Shown: positions 9,815-19,066 of the stretch, piece after piece | Layout of the letters: each line of letters opens with the position of its first letter | Position numbering within the stretch: position 1 is the stretch's first letter | Origin: Bermanella marisrubri | Lineage (GTDB): Bacteria; Pseudomonadota; Gammaproteobacteria; Pseudomonadales; Oceanobacteraceae | Length of the DNA stretch: 64,000 nucleotides | Assembly (NCBI RefSeq): GCF_012295615.1 | Contig: NZ_CP051183.1 | Location: 2,383,001-2,447,000 of the forward strand | Reading direction: 5' to 3' | The notes under the pieces: generated by a model | Database searches by the model: none | The model's input: the letters and a program-made list of their open reading frames with translations, nothing else | What the model was told of the DNA's origin: nothing | Made by a program: the position numbers and the translations under genes

Positions 9815-9823
9815 GAGAACGTC

Positions 9824-10618
9824 ATGAGTGATAACGGCTATCAACTCAAGATTGAAAATCAGATTGCCACACTAATTTTGGATCGCCCCCAAGTGCACAA
9901 TGCATTTGATGACAAGCTCATCAATGATTTGATTAAAGCATTAAAGCAAGTGGAAGAAGATGATTCCATTCGAGCATTAATCTTAACCAGCAATGGTAAG
10001 CACTTTAGCGCCGGGGCCGATTTAAATTGGATGAAGCGCATGGCGAATTTATCAGAAAGTGATAATCGCGCAGATGCACACGAACTATCAGAACTCATGC
10101 ACCGCTTAAATGAAATGAGCATTCCGACCATCGCATTGGTAGACGGTGCAGCTTATGGCGGTGCTGTCGGTTTAGTAGCTTGCTGCGACATGGCCATCGC
10201 TACTCAGCGTAGTCGTTTCTGCTTAAGTGAGGTACGCATTGGTTTAAGCCCTGCTGTCATCAGTCCTTACGTAGTGGGCGCTATGGGCGAGCGCATTGCA
10301 CGTCGCTACTTTCTAACCGCAGAGCCGTTCATTGCACACAAAGCAAAAGAGTTTGGTCTCGTGAACGAAGTGGTGAGCGATCGTGATGAATTACTAGAGC
10401 AAGGCCTGCATTTAGTGGACTGTATTTTACAAAACAGTCCGCAAGCTATTCACAAAACCAAACAACTCATTATGCACGTGAGTCGTGGGGCCATTGATCC
10501 CCACATGCGCGATTACACAGTAAATTTAATCGCAGCAATTCGTGTAAGCGAAGAAGGACAAGAAGGCTTAAGTGCGTTTCTTGAGAAACGCGAACCCAGC
10601 TGGCGTGGTGAGCAATAA
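9824..10618 (+). CDS. liuC: 3-methylglutaconyl-CoA hydratase
   Basis: 264 residues of the enoyl-CoA hydratase/isomerase family. It hydrates 3-methylglutaconyl-CoA to HMG-CoA. Crotonase features seen: LDRPQVHNAFDDKLI near the start, the oxyanion-hole segment GKHFSAGADLNWMKRM (about residue 60-75), VDGAAYGGAVGLVACCDMAIA (about 105-125) and the C-terminal helices. Crotonase paralogues are hard to tell apart by sequence, so the assignment leans on its position between liuB and liuD. An AGGAG ribosome-binding site precedes the ATG. Confidence 0.92.
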   Translation: MSDNGYQLKIENQIATLILDRPQVHNAFDDKLINDLIKALKQVEEDDSIRALILTSNGKHFSAGADLNWMKRMANLSESDNRADAHELSELMHRLNEMSIPTIALVDGAAYGGAVGLVACCDMAIATQRSRFCLSEVRIGLSPAVISPYVVGAMGERIARRYFLTAEPFIAHKAKEFGLVNEVVSDRDELLEQGLHLVDCILQNSPQAIHKTKQLIMHVSRGAIDPHMRDYTVNLIAAIRVSEEGQEGLSAFLEKREPSWRGEQ

Positions 10619-10657
10619 TCACCGAATTGCCCATTAAAAGCCTAGAGAATTTTTAAG

Positions 10658-12706
10658 ATGAATACGATAAAAATAAAACGCCTACTGATTGCCAACCGTG
10701 GAGAAATTGCGGTTCGTATCATGCAAAGCGCTCAGTCCATGGGCATTCATTGTATCGCGCTATTTAGTGATGCTGATAAAGATGCATTACATGTGAAAAC
10801 CGCCGATGAGGCTTGGCACATTGGGGCAAGCCCAGCAAAAGATAGCTACTTGGATACACACAAGGTGCTTAACATTGCCAAACAGTCTCGAGCCGATGCC
10901 ATCCACCCGGGTTATGGTTTCTTATCTGAGAACGCCGGCTTTGCGCGAAAAGTTGAGCAAGCCAATATGATTTGGGTAGGACCGCCTGCCTCTGCCATCG
11001 AAGCCATGGGCTCAAAGAGTCATAGCAAGCAATTAATGGAACAAGCCAATGTGCCTTTGGTGCCAGGTTATCATGGCGATGAACAAGACGATGCCTTTTT
11101 AGCAAGCGAAATCGAAAAGATTGGTTTCCCCGTTTTAATTAAAGCCAGCGCAGGTGGCGGCGGTAAAGGCATGCGCATTGTCGATAAAAAAGAAGACATT
11201 GCCCAAGCCATCGCCGGTGCCAAACGTGAAGGCCTCAATAGTTTTGGTGATGATAAATTACTGGTGGAGAAATACATCTCACGACCCCGTCATGTTGAGA
11301 TTCAAGTATTTCTAGATCAGCAAGGCAACGGCGTTTATTTATTTGAGCGCGATTGCTCGATACAACGCCGACATCAAAAAGTGGTTGAAGAAGCCCCTGC
11401 TCCTGACTTTTCCGGAGATGACCGCCAAGCTATGGGGGAAGCCGCGCTTAAAGCCGCTAAAGCCATTCAATACGAAGGTGCAGGCACCGTTGAGTTTCTC
11501 TATGAAAAACAAGGCAATCAGAGTCAGTTTTATTTCATGGAAATGAATACGCGCCTACAAGTGGAACACCCTGTTACTGAAATGATTACAGGACAAGACC
11601 TCGTGCAATGGCAATTGCGTGTTGCGCAAGGCGAAGCGCTGCCACTTGAGCAAAGTGACTTAAGCATTCATGGCCATAGTATGGAAGTGCGTATTTATGC
11701 GGAAGATCCCGATAACGACTTTTTACCCACCACTGGTCGCTTAGACTATCTATCATTGCCTGTTTTAGAAAGTGGAAAAGTACGCCTAGATTCAGGGGTT
11801 GTTCAGGGCGATCAAATCAGTCCGTATTACGATCCTATGATTAGCAAACTGATTGTGTGGGGTGAAGACCGAGCGCAATGTTTGAGCCGTATGAAAAATG
11901 CCTTACAGGAATATCAAATTGCCGGGGTCACAACAAACCTGTCATTCTTGCGCCGACTACTTTCCATCGACGACTTTGCCAATGGCGACGTGAGCACACA
12001 TTTCATTGAAGAACACGATGAGCAACTTGCAGTTAGCAATGAAAGCCATACACACCATGTATTGTCCGCTGTTGCTTTCCACATGTTAAAACGCCAAAGC
12101 CAAGGGATTAAGGCACAAGCGCGCTCTGATAAAAACAGCCCTTGGCATCAATTGAGTACGTTCCGATTGAATCAAGATGCACAAGAAACCTTGCACTTTG
12201 TTGCTGAACATCAAGAGCAGCAAGACATTTGTGTTCATATCAACACTGTGAATGATAATGCATGGCAAATTCAATTAGATGAAAAGTCCTTCTCCGTAGA
12301 AGCACGTCTACTACAACAAGAATTACAAATTCTCATTGATGGCCAATGGTACAGTGCTCGCATTATGCATCATGGCGATGATATCTGGGTATACGATCAA
12401 GGTGGTGAAACCAAACTTCGATATAAGCGACATGCCTTTGAATATGCAGAGGAGGATCAAGGTAACCTGACGGCACCAATGAATGGCACCATTATTCATG
12501 TAGCGGTGGAACCTGGTGCAATGGTCAAAGCCGGTGATCTACTACTGATAATGGAAGCCATGAAAATGGAGCATAGCATCACGGCCCCTACAGACGGCAC
12601 GATTGTGGATTTGTTTTTTAATCAAGGGGATTTGGTGGATGAAGGCGCTATCTTGGTAGAGCTAGATGGTCAAACCATAGAAACGGCAAGCGCAGCGCTA
12701 GAATAG
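10658..12706 (+). CDS. liuD: 3-methylcrotonyl-CoA carboxylase, biotin-carboxylase (alpha) subunit
   Basis: 682 residues. Order: biotin carboxylase ([14 protein letters not shown] at the N-terminus; ATP-grasp glycine loop [14 protein letters not shown] near 160-175; [15 protein letters not shown] near 295), a linker/BT-like region, and a C-terminal biotinyl domain with the biotinylation site EAMKMEH about 35 residues from the end. It carboxylates biotin with ATP and bicarbonate, and LiuB transfers the carboxyl group. The length matches MCC alpha, not the longer pyruvate carboxylases. The gap to liuE is 10 bp. Confidence 0.95.
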   Translation: MNTIKIKRLLIANRGEIAVRIMQSAQSMGIHCIALFSDADKDALHVKTADEAWHIGASPAKDSYLDTHKVLNIAKQSRADAIHPGYGFLSENAGFARKVEQANMIWVGPPASAIEAMGSKSHSKQLMEQANVPLVPGYHGDEQDDAFLASEIEKIGFPVLIKASAGGGGKGMRIVDKKEDIAQAIAGAKREGLNSFGDDKLLVEKYISRPRHVEIQVFLDQQGNGVYLFERDCSIQRRHQKVVEEAPAPDFSGDDRQAMGEAALKAAKAIQYEGAGTVEFLYEKQGNQSQFYFMEMNTRLQVEHPVTEMITGQDLVQWQLRVAQGEALPLEQSDLSIHGHSMEVRIYAEDPDNDFLPTTGRLDYLSLPVLESGKVRLDSGVVQGDQISPYYDPMISKLIVWGEDRAQCLSRMKNALQEYQIAGVTTNLSFLRRLLSIDDFANGDVSTHFIEEHDEQLAVSNESHTHHVLSAVAFHMLKRQSQGIKAQARSDKNSPWHQLSTFRLNQDAQETLHFVAEHQEQQDICVHINTVNDNAWQIQLDEKSFSVEARLLQQELQILIDGQWYSARIMHHGDDIWVYDQGGETKLRYKRHAFEYAEEDQGNLTAPMNGTIIHVAVEPGAMVKAGDLLLIMEAMKMEHSITAPTDGTIVDLFFNQGDLVDEGAILVELDGQTIETASAALE

Positions 12707-12716
12707 GAATGATTTG

Positions 12717-13628
12717 ATGAGTTTTCCTCGACAAGTACAGATTATTGAAGTGGGCGCGCGGGACGGTTTACAGAATGAACCGTCTCATCCGGATGTTGCA
12801 ACACGTGTTGAGCTTCTAGAACGCTTAACGAAGTCTGGTATTAAGCATTTAGAAGCTGGCAGTTTTGTTTCCCCAAAGTGGGTGCCACAGATGACAAAGA
12901 CCGATGAGGTTTTAGCCGCGCTTCAGGCATCCCAGCAAGCAGACGTCCAGCAAGCGACATTCTCGGTATTAACGCCCAACCTTAAAGGTTTGGAAGCAGC
13001 GGTTCAAGCACAGGCTCAAGAGGTGGCTATTTTCAGTGCCGCCAGTGAGTCTTTTACGCAAAAAAACATTAACTGCTCCATTCAAGAAAGCTTACAGAGA
13101 TTCGATGCCATCATGGCACAAGCGCAGCAAATTAATTTACCCGTTCGCGGGTACGTATCCACCGTGGTGGCCTGTCCTTACGAAGGTAAAATCCAACCAC
13201 AAAAAGTCGCCGAAGTAGCCAAGCATCTCTATGAGATGGGTTGTTACGAAATTTCTTTAGGCGATACCATCGGCGCCGCAACGCCGTTTGAATTTAAGGC
13301 CATGCTTGAGGCTGTGATTCAAGAGATTCCGATGGAAGCTTTAGCTGTGCATTGCCATGATACTTATGGGCAGGCGTTGGCAAACATTTATGTCAGTCTC
13401 GAAATGGGCATCAATAAAGTCGATAGTGCCATTGCCGGTTTAGGGGGCTGCCCTTACGCAAAAGGGGCCAGTGGAAACGTCGCCACTGAGGATGTAGTTT
13501 ACATGCTGCAAGGCATGAACATCGAAACCGGAATCGGTTTGCAAGCTTTATGTGAAACCGGCCAATGGATCTGCCAAAAACTAAACCGAAGCAATCAAAG
13601 CAAAGTCGGCAAGGCGATGCTAGCTTAG
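12717..13628 (+). CDS. liuE: Hydroxymethylglutaryl-CoA lyase
   Basis: About 303 residues of the DRE-TIM metallolyase family. It cleaves HMG-CoA to acetyl-CoA and acetoacetate, the last step of leucine breakdown. Visible: [10 protein letters not shown] at the N-terminus, [12 protein letters not shown], the metal-binding [12 protein letters not shown], and [19 protein letters not shown], which carries the catalytic-loop Cys. I chose the ATG at 12717 with AGGA upstream; the frame also opens at a TTG one codon earlier. Last gene of the liu operon; no acetoacetyl-CoA synthetase or CoA-transferase gene follows in the window. Confidence 0.94.
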   Translation: MSFPRQVQIIEVGARDGLQNEPSHPDVATRVELLERLTKSGIKHLEAGSFVSPKWVPQMTKTDEVLAALQASQQADVQQATFSVLTPNLKGLEAAVQAQAQEVAIFSAASESFTQKNINCSIQESLQRFDAIMAQAQQINLPVRGYVSTVVACPYEGKIQPQKVAEVAKHLYEMGCYEISLGDTIGAATPFEFKAMLEAVIQEIPMEALAVHCHDTYGQALANIYVSLEMGINKVDSAIAGLGGCPYAKGASGNVATEDVVYMLQGMNIETGIGLQALCETGQWICQKLNRSNQSKVGKAMLA

Positions 13629-13718
13629 CCTATGCGAAACAGTGAAAACCTAGATTGGCCATTTAAATTTTGCAACATGTCCATATTATTTAGGCTGATT
13701 TATTATTTTGGTTTAAAG

Positions 13719-14498
13719 ATGCGCCTTTTCCTCTTTTCATTGTTGTTGGTTTCACTTTCGGCCTGTGCCAATACCACAGATAAAACCATGCTGCCCGTTG
13801 AGCTCGCTGCTGTTAACGGCAAGAATCAGTGTATTGTCTTGATTCATGGGCTCTGGCGTAGTGGTTATGCCATGAAACCCTTGCAAGAATACCTAAACAA
13901 TTATGGCTTTACGACCATCGCCATTAATTACCCTTCTACTGAAACCAGCATTGAAAATCTCGCTACCAACTTTGTTGCCCCTGCAGTAGATGAATGCCAA
14001 GCCCAAGGTATGAAAAGGATTCATTTCGTCACTCATAGCATGGGGGGCATCGTTGCTAGAATGTATTTGCAAAATCATTCATTACCCGAAAATAGTCGTG
14101 TGGTTATGCTAAGCCCACCCAACCAAGGCAGTGAATTCAGTAAACGCTTTGGCGATACGTCATGGTATGAGTGGTTAGTGGGTCCAGCAGCCATCACGTT
14201 AACTAAAGACTCCAATGGCGTTATAAACTCATTAAAACCTATCAAGGAAGAAGTAGGAATCATTGCGGCTTACCGAGAATGGAGCTTATGGCCATCGTCT
14301 TGGTTACCTGAACCCAATGACGGCACAGTGGCAGTCCAAAATATGCGATTAGCAGAGATGCAAGATTTCATCTTACTAGAGGCGGGTCATGCCATGATGC
14401 GACACGATGAAAAAGTAAAATTTCAGATCGTACATTTTTTAAAGCATGGACGCTTTAAGCATACAATGCTTTCACTAAACTCGGTGAACAACTTATGA
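13719..14498 (+). CDS. Alpha/beta-hydrolase lipoprotein (lipase/esterase-like)
   Basis: About 259 residues from the ATG at 13719; the frame is open further upstream, but this Met directly starts a lipoprotein signal with lipobox LSAC. After the Cys come an oxyanion-type HG motif (LIHGLWRSG), the nucleophile elbow THSMGG (about residue 107), a likely acidic residue in PEPNDGTV and a likely catalytic His in EAGHAMM. This fits a membrane-anchored lipase or esterase. Its stop overlaps the start of the ACT gene by 4 bp (ATGA), so the two are translationally coupled. The substrate is unknown. Confidence 0.75.
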   Translation: MRLFLFSLLLVSLSACANTTDKTMLPVELAAVNGKNQCIVLIHGLWRSGYAMKPLQEYLNNYGFTTIAINYPSTETSIENLATNFVAPAVDECQAQGMKRIHFVTHSMGGIVARMYLQNHSLPENSRVVMLSPPNQGSEFSKRFGDTSWYEWLVGPAAITLTKDSNGVINSLKPIKEEVGIIAAYREWSLWPSSWLPEPNDGTVAVQNMRLAEMQDFILLEAGHAMMRHDEKVKFQIVHFLKHGRFKHTMLSLNSVNNL

Positions 14499-14902
14499 AA
14501 AGCGCTACCGATTTAGATTTCTTACTGCAAAACCTGAAACCCAGTATTCTTGATGATGATTTTGTTTTTTGTAATCTAGGTCATGAACTGGAAAAAGGCC
14601 TACACCTAAACCCAATTGCTTGCTTCCACGAAAATGAAGGGTGGACCATGGTCATTACCATGAAATCCGCGTTGGCTAATAAGCTCGTCTATGAATCGAC
14701 CTTTCGCTGCATTACACTGAACGTAGAATCCAGTTTAAACGCGGTGGGATTAACCGCAACCGTTGCACAAGCATTGGCGGACAAACACATCAGTGCAAAT
14801 GTGATTGCTGCCTATTATCACGATCATATATTTGTACCCAGCAATCGTGCAGAGGATGCACTCGTCATACTAAAGGACTTATCGGATCAATGCGCTACAT
14901 AA
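14495..14902 (+). CDS. ACT-domain protein
   Basis: 135 residues in two halves. The C-terminal half (ITLNVESSLNAVGLTATVAQALADKHISANVIAAYYHDHIFV) has the ACT-like pattern found in small stand-alone family members and at the end of aspartate kinases. The N-terminal half carries an FCNLGHELEKG segment typical of the same small family. ACT domains usually bind amino acids. It overlaps the lipase-like gene by 4 bp and the next gene by 13 bp, so the three form one operon. The ligand and the link to the hydrolase are unknown. Confidence 0.7.
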   Translation: MKSATDLDFLLQNLKPSILDDDFVFCNLGHELEKGLHLNPIACFHENEGWTMVITMKSALANKLVYESTFRCITLNVESSLNAVGLTATVAQALADKHISANVIAAYYHDHIFVPSNRAEDALVILKDLSDQCAT

Positions 14903-16062
14903 TCGCTTTATCAACCATCATTATTATCGCCACCACTAGCACCATCATTTATGCCTTCCTAGATGATGATTTAAGCCAAGAAAGCCAGTCCTTAATTCGA
15001 GACTTTGAAGCACAACACAATCAATCCGATAGTGAAGCATACTGGCTATTGATGGGGTTCGACGCGCCTAAAGGCACTGACCCTATTATGCACGCCAAAC
15101 AAAACCGGCAAGAGCGTGCAAAAGACTATCCGCATCTTTTCAGCTGCTCTCTACACAAGGCAGATTGCGTAGACAAGGTGGTTGAATCATTCCAAAGCAA
15201 GCGTCACCTAGTAAAAGAATATGGTTATCTATATTCACGCTATCAAAAACTAATGGGCCTTAGCGACTATCAAACACTAGAAAAACCGAACATTGAGTAC
15301 GCTACTCCGCATCTTTTTACAGTTCTGTTTGCTCACAATCTATTTATTTCTGAGCAACTATCAAACAAAAACACTGAGCATGCCGTAAATGAGTTAAAGA
15401 CTAATATTCAAGCTATTGCTAATCATCTAAATAATCAAGATACCGTTCTTGGCACCCTAGTATTTCAAGAGCTTCTCAATAGGAGCCTTAATGCATTCGC
15501 ATACTTAAAATATAAACACGGCTACGAATTACTGGATCTTGAAATCAGAGATATCAGAAATAGTCTCAAACAAGGCTTTTTATGGGAGTTTATGATTGCG
15601 GTGGATCTATTTAAGGGACTTGATGGTAACCCTGCTTTTTTCTCACCCCAGGACATTGTTCCTTCTTGGTATGTGAATTTACTGTTTAAACCGAATATGA
15701 CTATTAACCAAGAGGCAAGAGAAACACAGTACTTAATAGACTTGTTATATGCACCAGATTCTCAGTTTCTCAGTCGTTACTTAAATGAAAGCATTCCTAA
15801 AGTTGGTACGGACCAATTTCGTAATTATGGCGGCAGCATCTTGCTTGAAATGAAAGGCGTCGATGAAAAGGAAAATATTTTACAAACTCGATTATTAAAC
15901 TCTAAAGTTTTACTTATTAATAATGGGAAACGTGCAGTTCACCCATTCTCAAGTGAGATCCAAACAATTCAAAAAGATGGCAGCTTGTGCTTTGATTCTG
16001 AGGTTCTAATGTCATTAGAGCGTTTTAATTGCATTCCTTTTATTGACCGTTTGGTCAGGTAA
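14890..16062 (+). CDS. Unrecognised protein with N-terminal membrane anchor
   Basis: 390 residues that I do not recognise. The first 25 residues are strongly hydrophobic and Ile/Thr-rich (signal anchor or uncleaved signal peptide); the rest is soluble and probably periplasmic. It is rich in Leu, Asn and Gln, with Cys pairs near residues 88/95 (SCSLHKADCVD) and near the C-terminus (SLCFD, FNCIPF). No repeats or catalytic motif are evident. Base composition looks more AT-rich than its neighbours. The start overlaps the ACT gene by 13 bp. It could be a cell-envelope protein acting with the lipase-like lipoprotein, but that is inferred from the operon only. Confidence 0.65.
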   Translation: MRYIIALSTIIIIATTSTIIYAFLDDDLSQESQSLIRDFEAQHNQSDSEAYWLLMGFDAPKGTDPIMHAKQNRQERAKDYPHLFSCSLHKADCVDKVVESFQSKRHLVKEYGYLYSRYQKLMGLSDYQTLEKPNIEYATPHLFTVLFAHNLFISEQLSNKNTEHAVNELKTNIQAIANHLNNQDTVLGTLVFQELLNRSLNAFAYLKYKHGYELLDLEIRDIRNSLKQGFLWEFMIAVDLFKGLDGNPAFFSPQDIVPSWYVNLLFKPNMTINQEARETQYLIDLLYAPDSQFLSRYLNESIPKVGTDQFRNYGGSILLEMKGVDEKENILQTRLLNSKVLLINNGKRAVHPFSSEIQTIQKDGSLCFDSEVLMSLERFNCIPFIDRLVR

Positions 16063-16102
16063 ATTATAATCAGGTATCAATTTTATTATTCAAGGAGCGT
16101 CC

Positions 16103-17011
16103 ATGAGCGAATATCCCCGTGACTTAATCGGCTATGGGCCTCACATTCCTGATGCGAATTGGCCTAACAAGGCCAAAATCGCTGTGCAGTTTGTCATCAA
16201 TTATGAAGAAGGCGGTGAGAACTGCATTTTGCATGGGGATGAAGCATCTGAAGCCTTTCTTTCGGAAATTGTTGGTGCTCAGGCCTTGCCCGGCGTTCGT
16301 CATATGAATATGGAGTCGATCTATGAGTATGGCGCGCGTTCAGGCTTTTGGCGCTTGCATCGTATGTTCACAGATCGACAATTACCAGTCACTGTCTTCG
16401 GTGTTGCTACAGCGATGCAGCGCAATCCTGATATTGTTGATGCCATGCTCAAAGCCGATTGGGAAATCGCTAGTCATGGTTTGAAATGGATCGATTATCA
16501 ATATGTAAAATCCAGCATCGAACGTGAACACATAGAACAAGCTATCGAGATTCACGAAACGATGACGGGCAATAAACCCAAGGGTTGGTATACCGGACGC
16601 ATGAGCCCAAATACGCGCGACCTTTTATTGGATGTTTATCCCGACATTACTTATGACGCAGACAGCTATGCTGATGACGTACCCTATTGGCTATACGATT
16701 ATCAAAAACCCCATTTGATTGTGCCCTACACGCTGGATGCTAACGATATGCGCTTTGCCACCAACCAAGGGTTCAACACCGGTGAACACTTTTATCAATA
16801 TCTAAAAGACAGCTTTGATGTGCTTTATGCAGAAGGCGGTCGCATGATGAGTATTGGTTTGCATTGCCGCTTGGTAGGACGCCCTGGGCGTGCGGCGGCG
16901 CTAATGAAGTTTTTAGACTATGTGCAGAAGCACGACGATGCTTGGGTTGCTACCCGAGCGGATATTGCCGAGCACTGGATGCAAACGCATCCAGCGAAGG
17001 ACGCTGGTTAA
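16103..17011 (+). CDS. puuE: Allantoinase PuuE-like (polysaccharide-deacetylase fold)
   Basis: 302 residues of the NodB/polysaccharide-deacetylase superfamily. The opening PRDLIGYGPHIPDANWPNKAKIAVQFVINYEEGGE is characteristic of PuuE, the metal-independent allantoinase of Pseudomonas and relatives, which hydrolyses allantoin to allantoate. Later segments ASHGLKWIDYQ, GWYTGRMSPNTR and SIGLHCRLVGRPGRA match the same subfamily. The ribosome-binding site AAGGAG lies 8 bp before the ATG. No other ureide or urate genes (puuD, alc, uraH) are in the window, so the pathway is incomplete here. A cyclic-amide hydrolase of other specificity is an alternative. Confidence 0.85.
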   Translation: MSEYPRDLIGYGPHIPDANWPNKAKIAVQFVINYEEGGENCILHGDEASEAFLSEIVGAQALPGVRHMNMESIYEYGARSGFWRLHRMFTDRQLPVTVFGVATAMQRNPDIVDAMLKADWEIASHGLKWIDYQYVKSSIEREHIEQAIEIHETMTGNKPKGWYTGRMSPNTRDLLLDVYPDITYDADSYADDVPYWLYDYQKPHLIVPYTLDANDMRFATNQGFNTGEHFYQYLKDSFDVLYAEGGRMMSIGLHCRLVGRPGRAAALMKFLDYVQKHDDAWVATRADIAEHWMQTHPAKDAG

Positions 17012-17018
17012 AGTAAGT

Positions 17019-17408
17019 TTATTGAACGACAAGCATATTGGCGGTGGCGGTGTAGAGATTCCAGCAACCATCGCCAACCGCTCCCGCTTTTACGACTTTA
17101 ACGTCACTAATGGCATTAGCACCTAAACGATAAGCTTCTGCTTTCATATCCACCAGCAAGGTTTTTTCTTGCGGCTCTTCACTAAATACACTGGTCTGAC
17201 AGCGCTTTGTGGTCACGACCCCTAGTACGTCACTAGACTGCGGTGTTTGCGATAGGACTTGTACACGTTTTTCTGAAAGGCGCTTGTCACGCAGACTCAA
17301 GTAACTCAAATCATTACCCGTTTTCGCACCAGGCATGGAGCTGCAAGCTCCCATAGATAACAAACCAATGATGGCCGCAATTTGCACGAGCAAGAGTGGG
17401 AATTTCAT
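17019..17408 (-). CDS. Small RcsF-like outer-membrane lipoprotein
   Basis: 129 residues with a signal peptide and lipobox (MGACSS). The mature part has the order VLGVVTTKRCQTS, LLVDMKAEAYRLGANAISDV and GAVGDGCWNLYTATANMLVV. This resembles RcsF, the envelope-stress lipoprotein, and related YbjQ-fold proteins, with one Cys after the first strand and one before the last. RcsF proper has more Cys and a proline-rich linker, which I do not see, and no rcs phosphorelay genes are here. I call it RcsF-like by pattern only. It converges with puuE (7-bp gap) and lies downstream of the acylphosphatase gene on the same strand. Confidence 0.6.
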   Translation of the reverse strand: MKFPLLLVQIAAIIGLLSMGACSSMPGAKTGNDLSYLSLRDKRLSEKRVQVLSQTPQSSDVLGVVTTKRCQTSVFSEEPQEKTLLVDMKAEAYRLGANAISDVKVVKAGAVGDGCWNLYTATANMLVVQ

Positions 17409-17469
17409 AGCGTTCTTCTTGTTGTTTTTATTTTGAGCAAGGGTATCAAGATTTTCTCAAGCAAGTAAG

Positions 17470-17742
17470 TCACTTGAGTACGTCAAATGCGACAAGCTTA
17501 CTGTCTATGGGCACTTTTAAACGTGAGACGGATTCCACTTTTGCCAAAACGGGCCCTTCGTGGCACCAGTTGTAAAGTGCATTGAGTTGACCCTCAGTAC
17601 CCTGAGCCACCATCTCAACATCGCCATTGGGTAGATTCCGTACCCATCCTTTTACGCCGAGCTGCTCTGCTCTTTTTGCTGTGGATACACGGTAATAAAC
17701 ACCCTGTACCTTGCCTGAAACCACTATGTGCCACGCTTGCAT
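17470..17742 (-). CDS. acyP: Acylphosphatase
   Basis: 90 residues from the ATG at 17742, preceded by AGGAAG; the frame extends upstream but the extra residues are not family-like. The signature GKVQGVYYRVSTAKRAEQLGVKGWVRNLPNGDVE contains the phosphate-binding Arg (in YYR) and the catalytic Asn (in VRNLPNG). It hydrolyses acyl phosphates such as acetyl phosphate or 1,3-bisphosphoglycerate in the cytoplasm. Confidence 0.93.
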   Translation of the reverse strand: MQAWHIVVSGKVQGVYYRVSTAKRAEQLGVKGWVRNLPNGDVEMVAQGTEGQLNALYNWCHEGPVLAKVESVSRLKVPIDSKLVAFDVLK

Positions 17743-17890
17743 GGATCTTCCTACTCCTTGATACGCAAAGCATGCCGCGCACACTGCTAGGCGTCAACTA
17801 TTTGCTCTCCATAAGCCGTTTGAAGGCGTTCAAATAATCTAACACCAATGTTCAATAAAAGAGTAACACGTCACAATTTGTAAATTATTT

Positions 17891-17919
17891 TTTACCACTT
17901 ATCACAAAAGATATAAAAT
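17891..17919 (+). promoter_or_regulatory. Candidate sigma-70 promoter for the binding-protein gene
   Basis: TTTACC (17891-17896), a 17-bp spacer and TAAAAT (17914-17919, within TATAAAAT) lie 29 bp before the ATG of the solute-binding protein gene. The fit is good for sigma-70, but there is no experimental support. Confidence 0.4.
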
Positions 17920-17948
17920 ACTGCACAATTTTAGACACGGAGCGCCAA

Positions 17949-19043
17949 ATGAAACACTTATTGGTTTTAACCCTGAGCCTTTGCTTTGCCCTCAGCAGTA
18001 CCGCACAAACCCTACGCGTTTTAAATTGGGGGGATTATATTGATCCTGAGTTGGTCACCCAGTTTGAACGAGAAAATGGAGTCAGTATTGAATATGTTGA
18101 ATTCAATAGTGAAGAAGAGTTCAACAAGTTGTTTTTCGAGCGCGACGCAAGCTTTGACGTGGTCTTCCCTAGCTCAACCTTGTTAGGGGTACTGTCTAAA
18201 AAAGATCTATTAGTTAAGCTTGATAAAACAAAGATTCAGCACTTTGAACAGCTTAACCGCGATGTCATGCGCGAATTGGAAGCGCAAGATCCTGGTAATC
18301 AGTATGGTGTGCCGTATATGTGGGGCACGACAGGTATTGGTGCGAATACTAAAGAGCTTAAGCGTTTAGGGCTATTCGAATATGCTGATAGTTGGTCATT
18401 AATCTTTGATGCAAACAAGCGAGAAAAACTAAAGTCCTGCGGAATTGGATTGGTATACGAGCGCGACGAGTTATTTGCCGCAGCCTTGATTTATCTTGGT
18501 TATCCCATCAATACCAAAGACCCAGAGCAATTAGATACAGCCGGCAGTTTACTTAAAGAAACGGTAGCTGACGCTAAATACGTACACAGCACTCAGTACA
18601 CAGATGATTTGGGTGCAGGTAAAATTTGTGTTGGTGTTGGCTACAGCGGTGACATCCTTGCCGAAATGGAAAGCAACCCTGCCATCAGCTATAACATTCC
18701 AAGAGAAGGCGCTTCCATGTGGTTTGATATGATGGCGATTCCAAGCAACAGCGAAAATAAAGAATTGGCTTACCGGTTAATTAACTTCCTTTCGACACCG
18801 AAAATTGCAGGCACCAACAGTAACTATATTGCTTACCCAACACCTGTTGATACTGCCAAGGCCTTCGTCGACGCTGAAATTCTAGAGGACAAAACCATAT
18901 ATCCTTCACAAGAGATCCTTGCACGCCTGCAAGCCTTTGCACCACTTGAACGTAGAAGCAATAACATTAAACATCGCCTGTGGGTGAAGGCCCTATGTAG
19001 CAATGGTCGTTGGTGTGTTATGCCTATGAAGAGTTATCTGTAG
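17949..19043 (+). CDS. Orphan polyamine-type extracellular solute-binding protein (PotD/PotF-like)
   Basis: 364 residues with a cleavable signal peptide (about 19 residues). The mature start LRVLNWGDYIDPELV and the segments FDVVFPSS, GVPYMWGTTGIGANT and ASMWFDMMAIPSNSENKELAYRLINFL are typical of PotD/PotF-type periplasmic receptors for putrescine or spermidine. No permease or ATPase genes adjoin it, so it may serve an unlinked transporter or a sensory role. The last 30 residues (two Cys, a Met-rich end) differ from the usual short basic tail of PotF; a late frameshift in the gene or simple divergence could explain that. The ligand is not certain. Confidence 0.8.
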   Translation: MKHLLVLTLSLCFALSSTAQTLRVLNWGDYIDPELVTQFERENGVSIEYVEFNSEEEFNKLFFERDASFDVVFPSSTLLGVLSKKDLLVKLDKTKIQHFEQLNRDVMRELEAQDPGNQYGVPYMWGTTGIGANTKELKRLGLFEYADSWSLIFDANKREKLKSCGIGLVYERDELFAAALIYLGYPINTKDPEQLDTAGSLLKETVADAKYVHSTQYTDDLGAGKICVGVGYSGDILAEMESNPAISYNIPREGASMWFDMMAIPSNSENKELAYRLINFLSTPKIAGTNSNYIAYPTPVDTAKAFVDAEILEDKTIYPSQEILARLQAFAPLERRSNNIKHRLWVKALCSNGRWCVMPMKSYL

Positions 19044-19052
19044 AGCTATTTC

Positions 19053-19066
19053 TTGACTTGAAGCAA
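19053..19066. promoter_or_regulatory. Candidate Anr/FNR box upstream of hemN
   Basis: TTGAC-TTGA-AGCAA matches the FNR/Anr consensus TTGAT-N4-ATCAA at 8 of 10 fixed positions and lies 63 bp before the hemN start. hemN is a classical Anr/FNR target in pseudomonads, which makes the site plausible. Confidence 0.45.
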
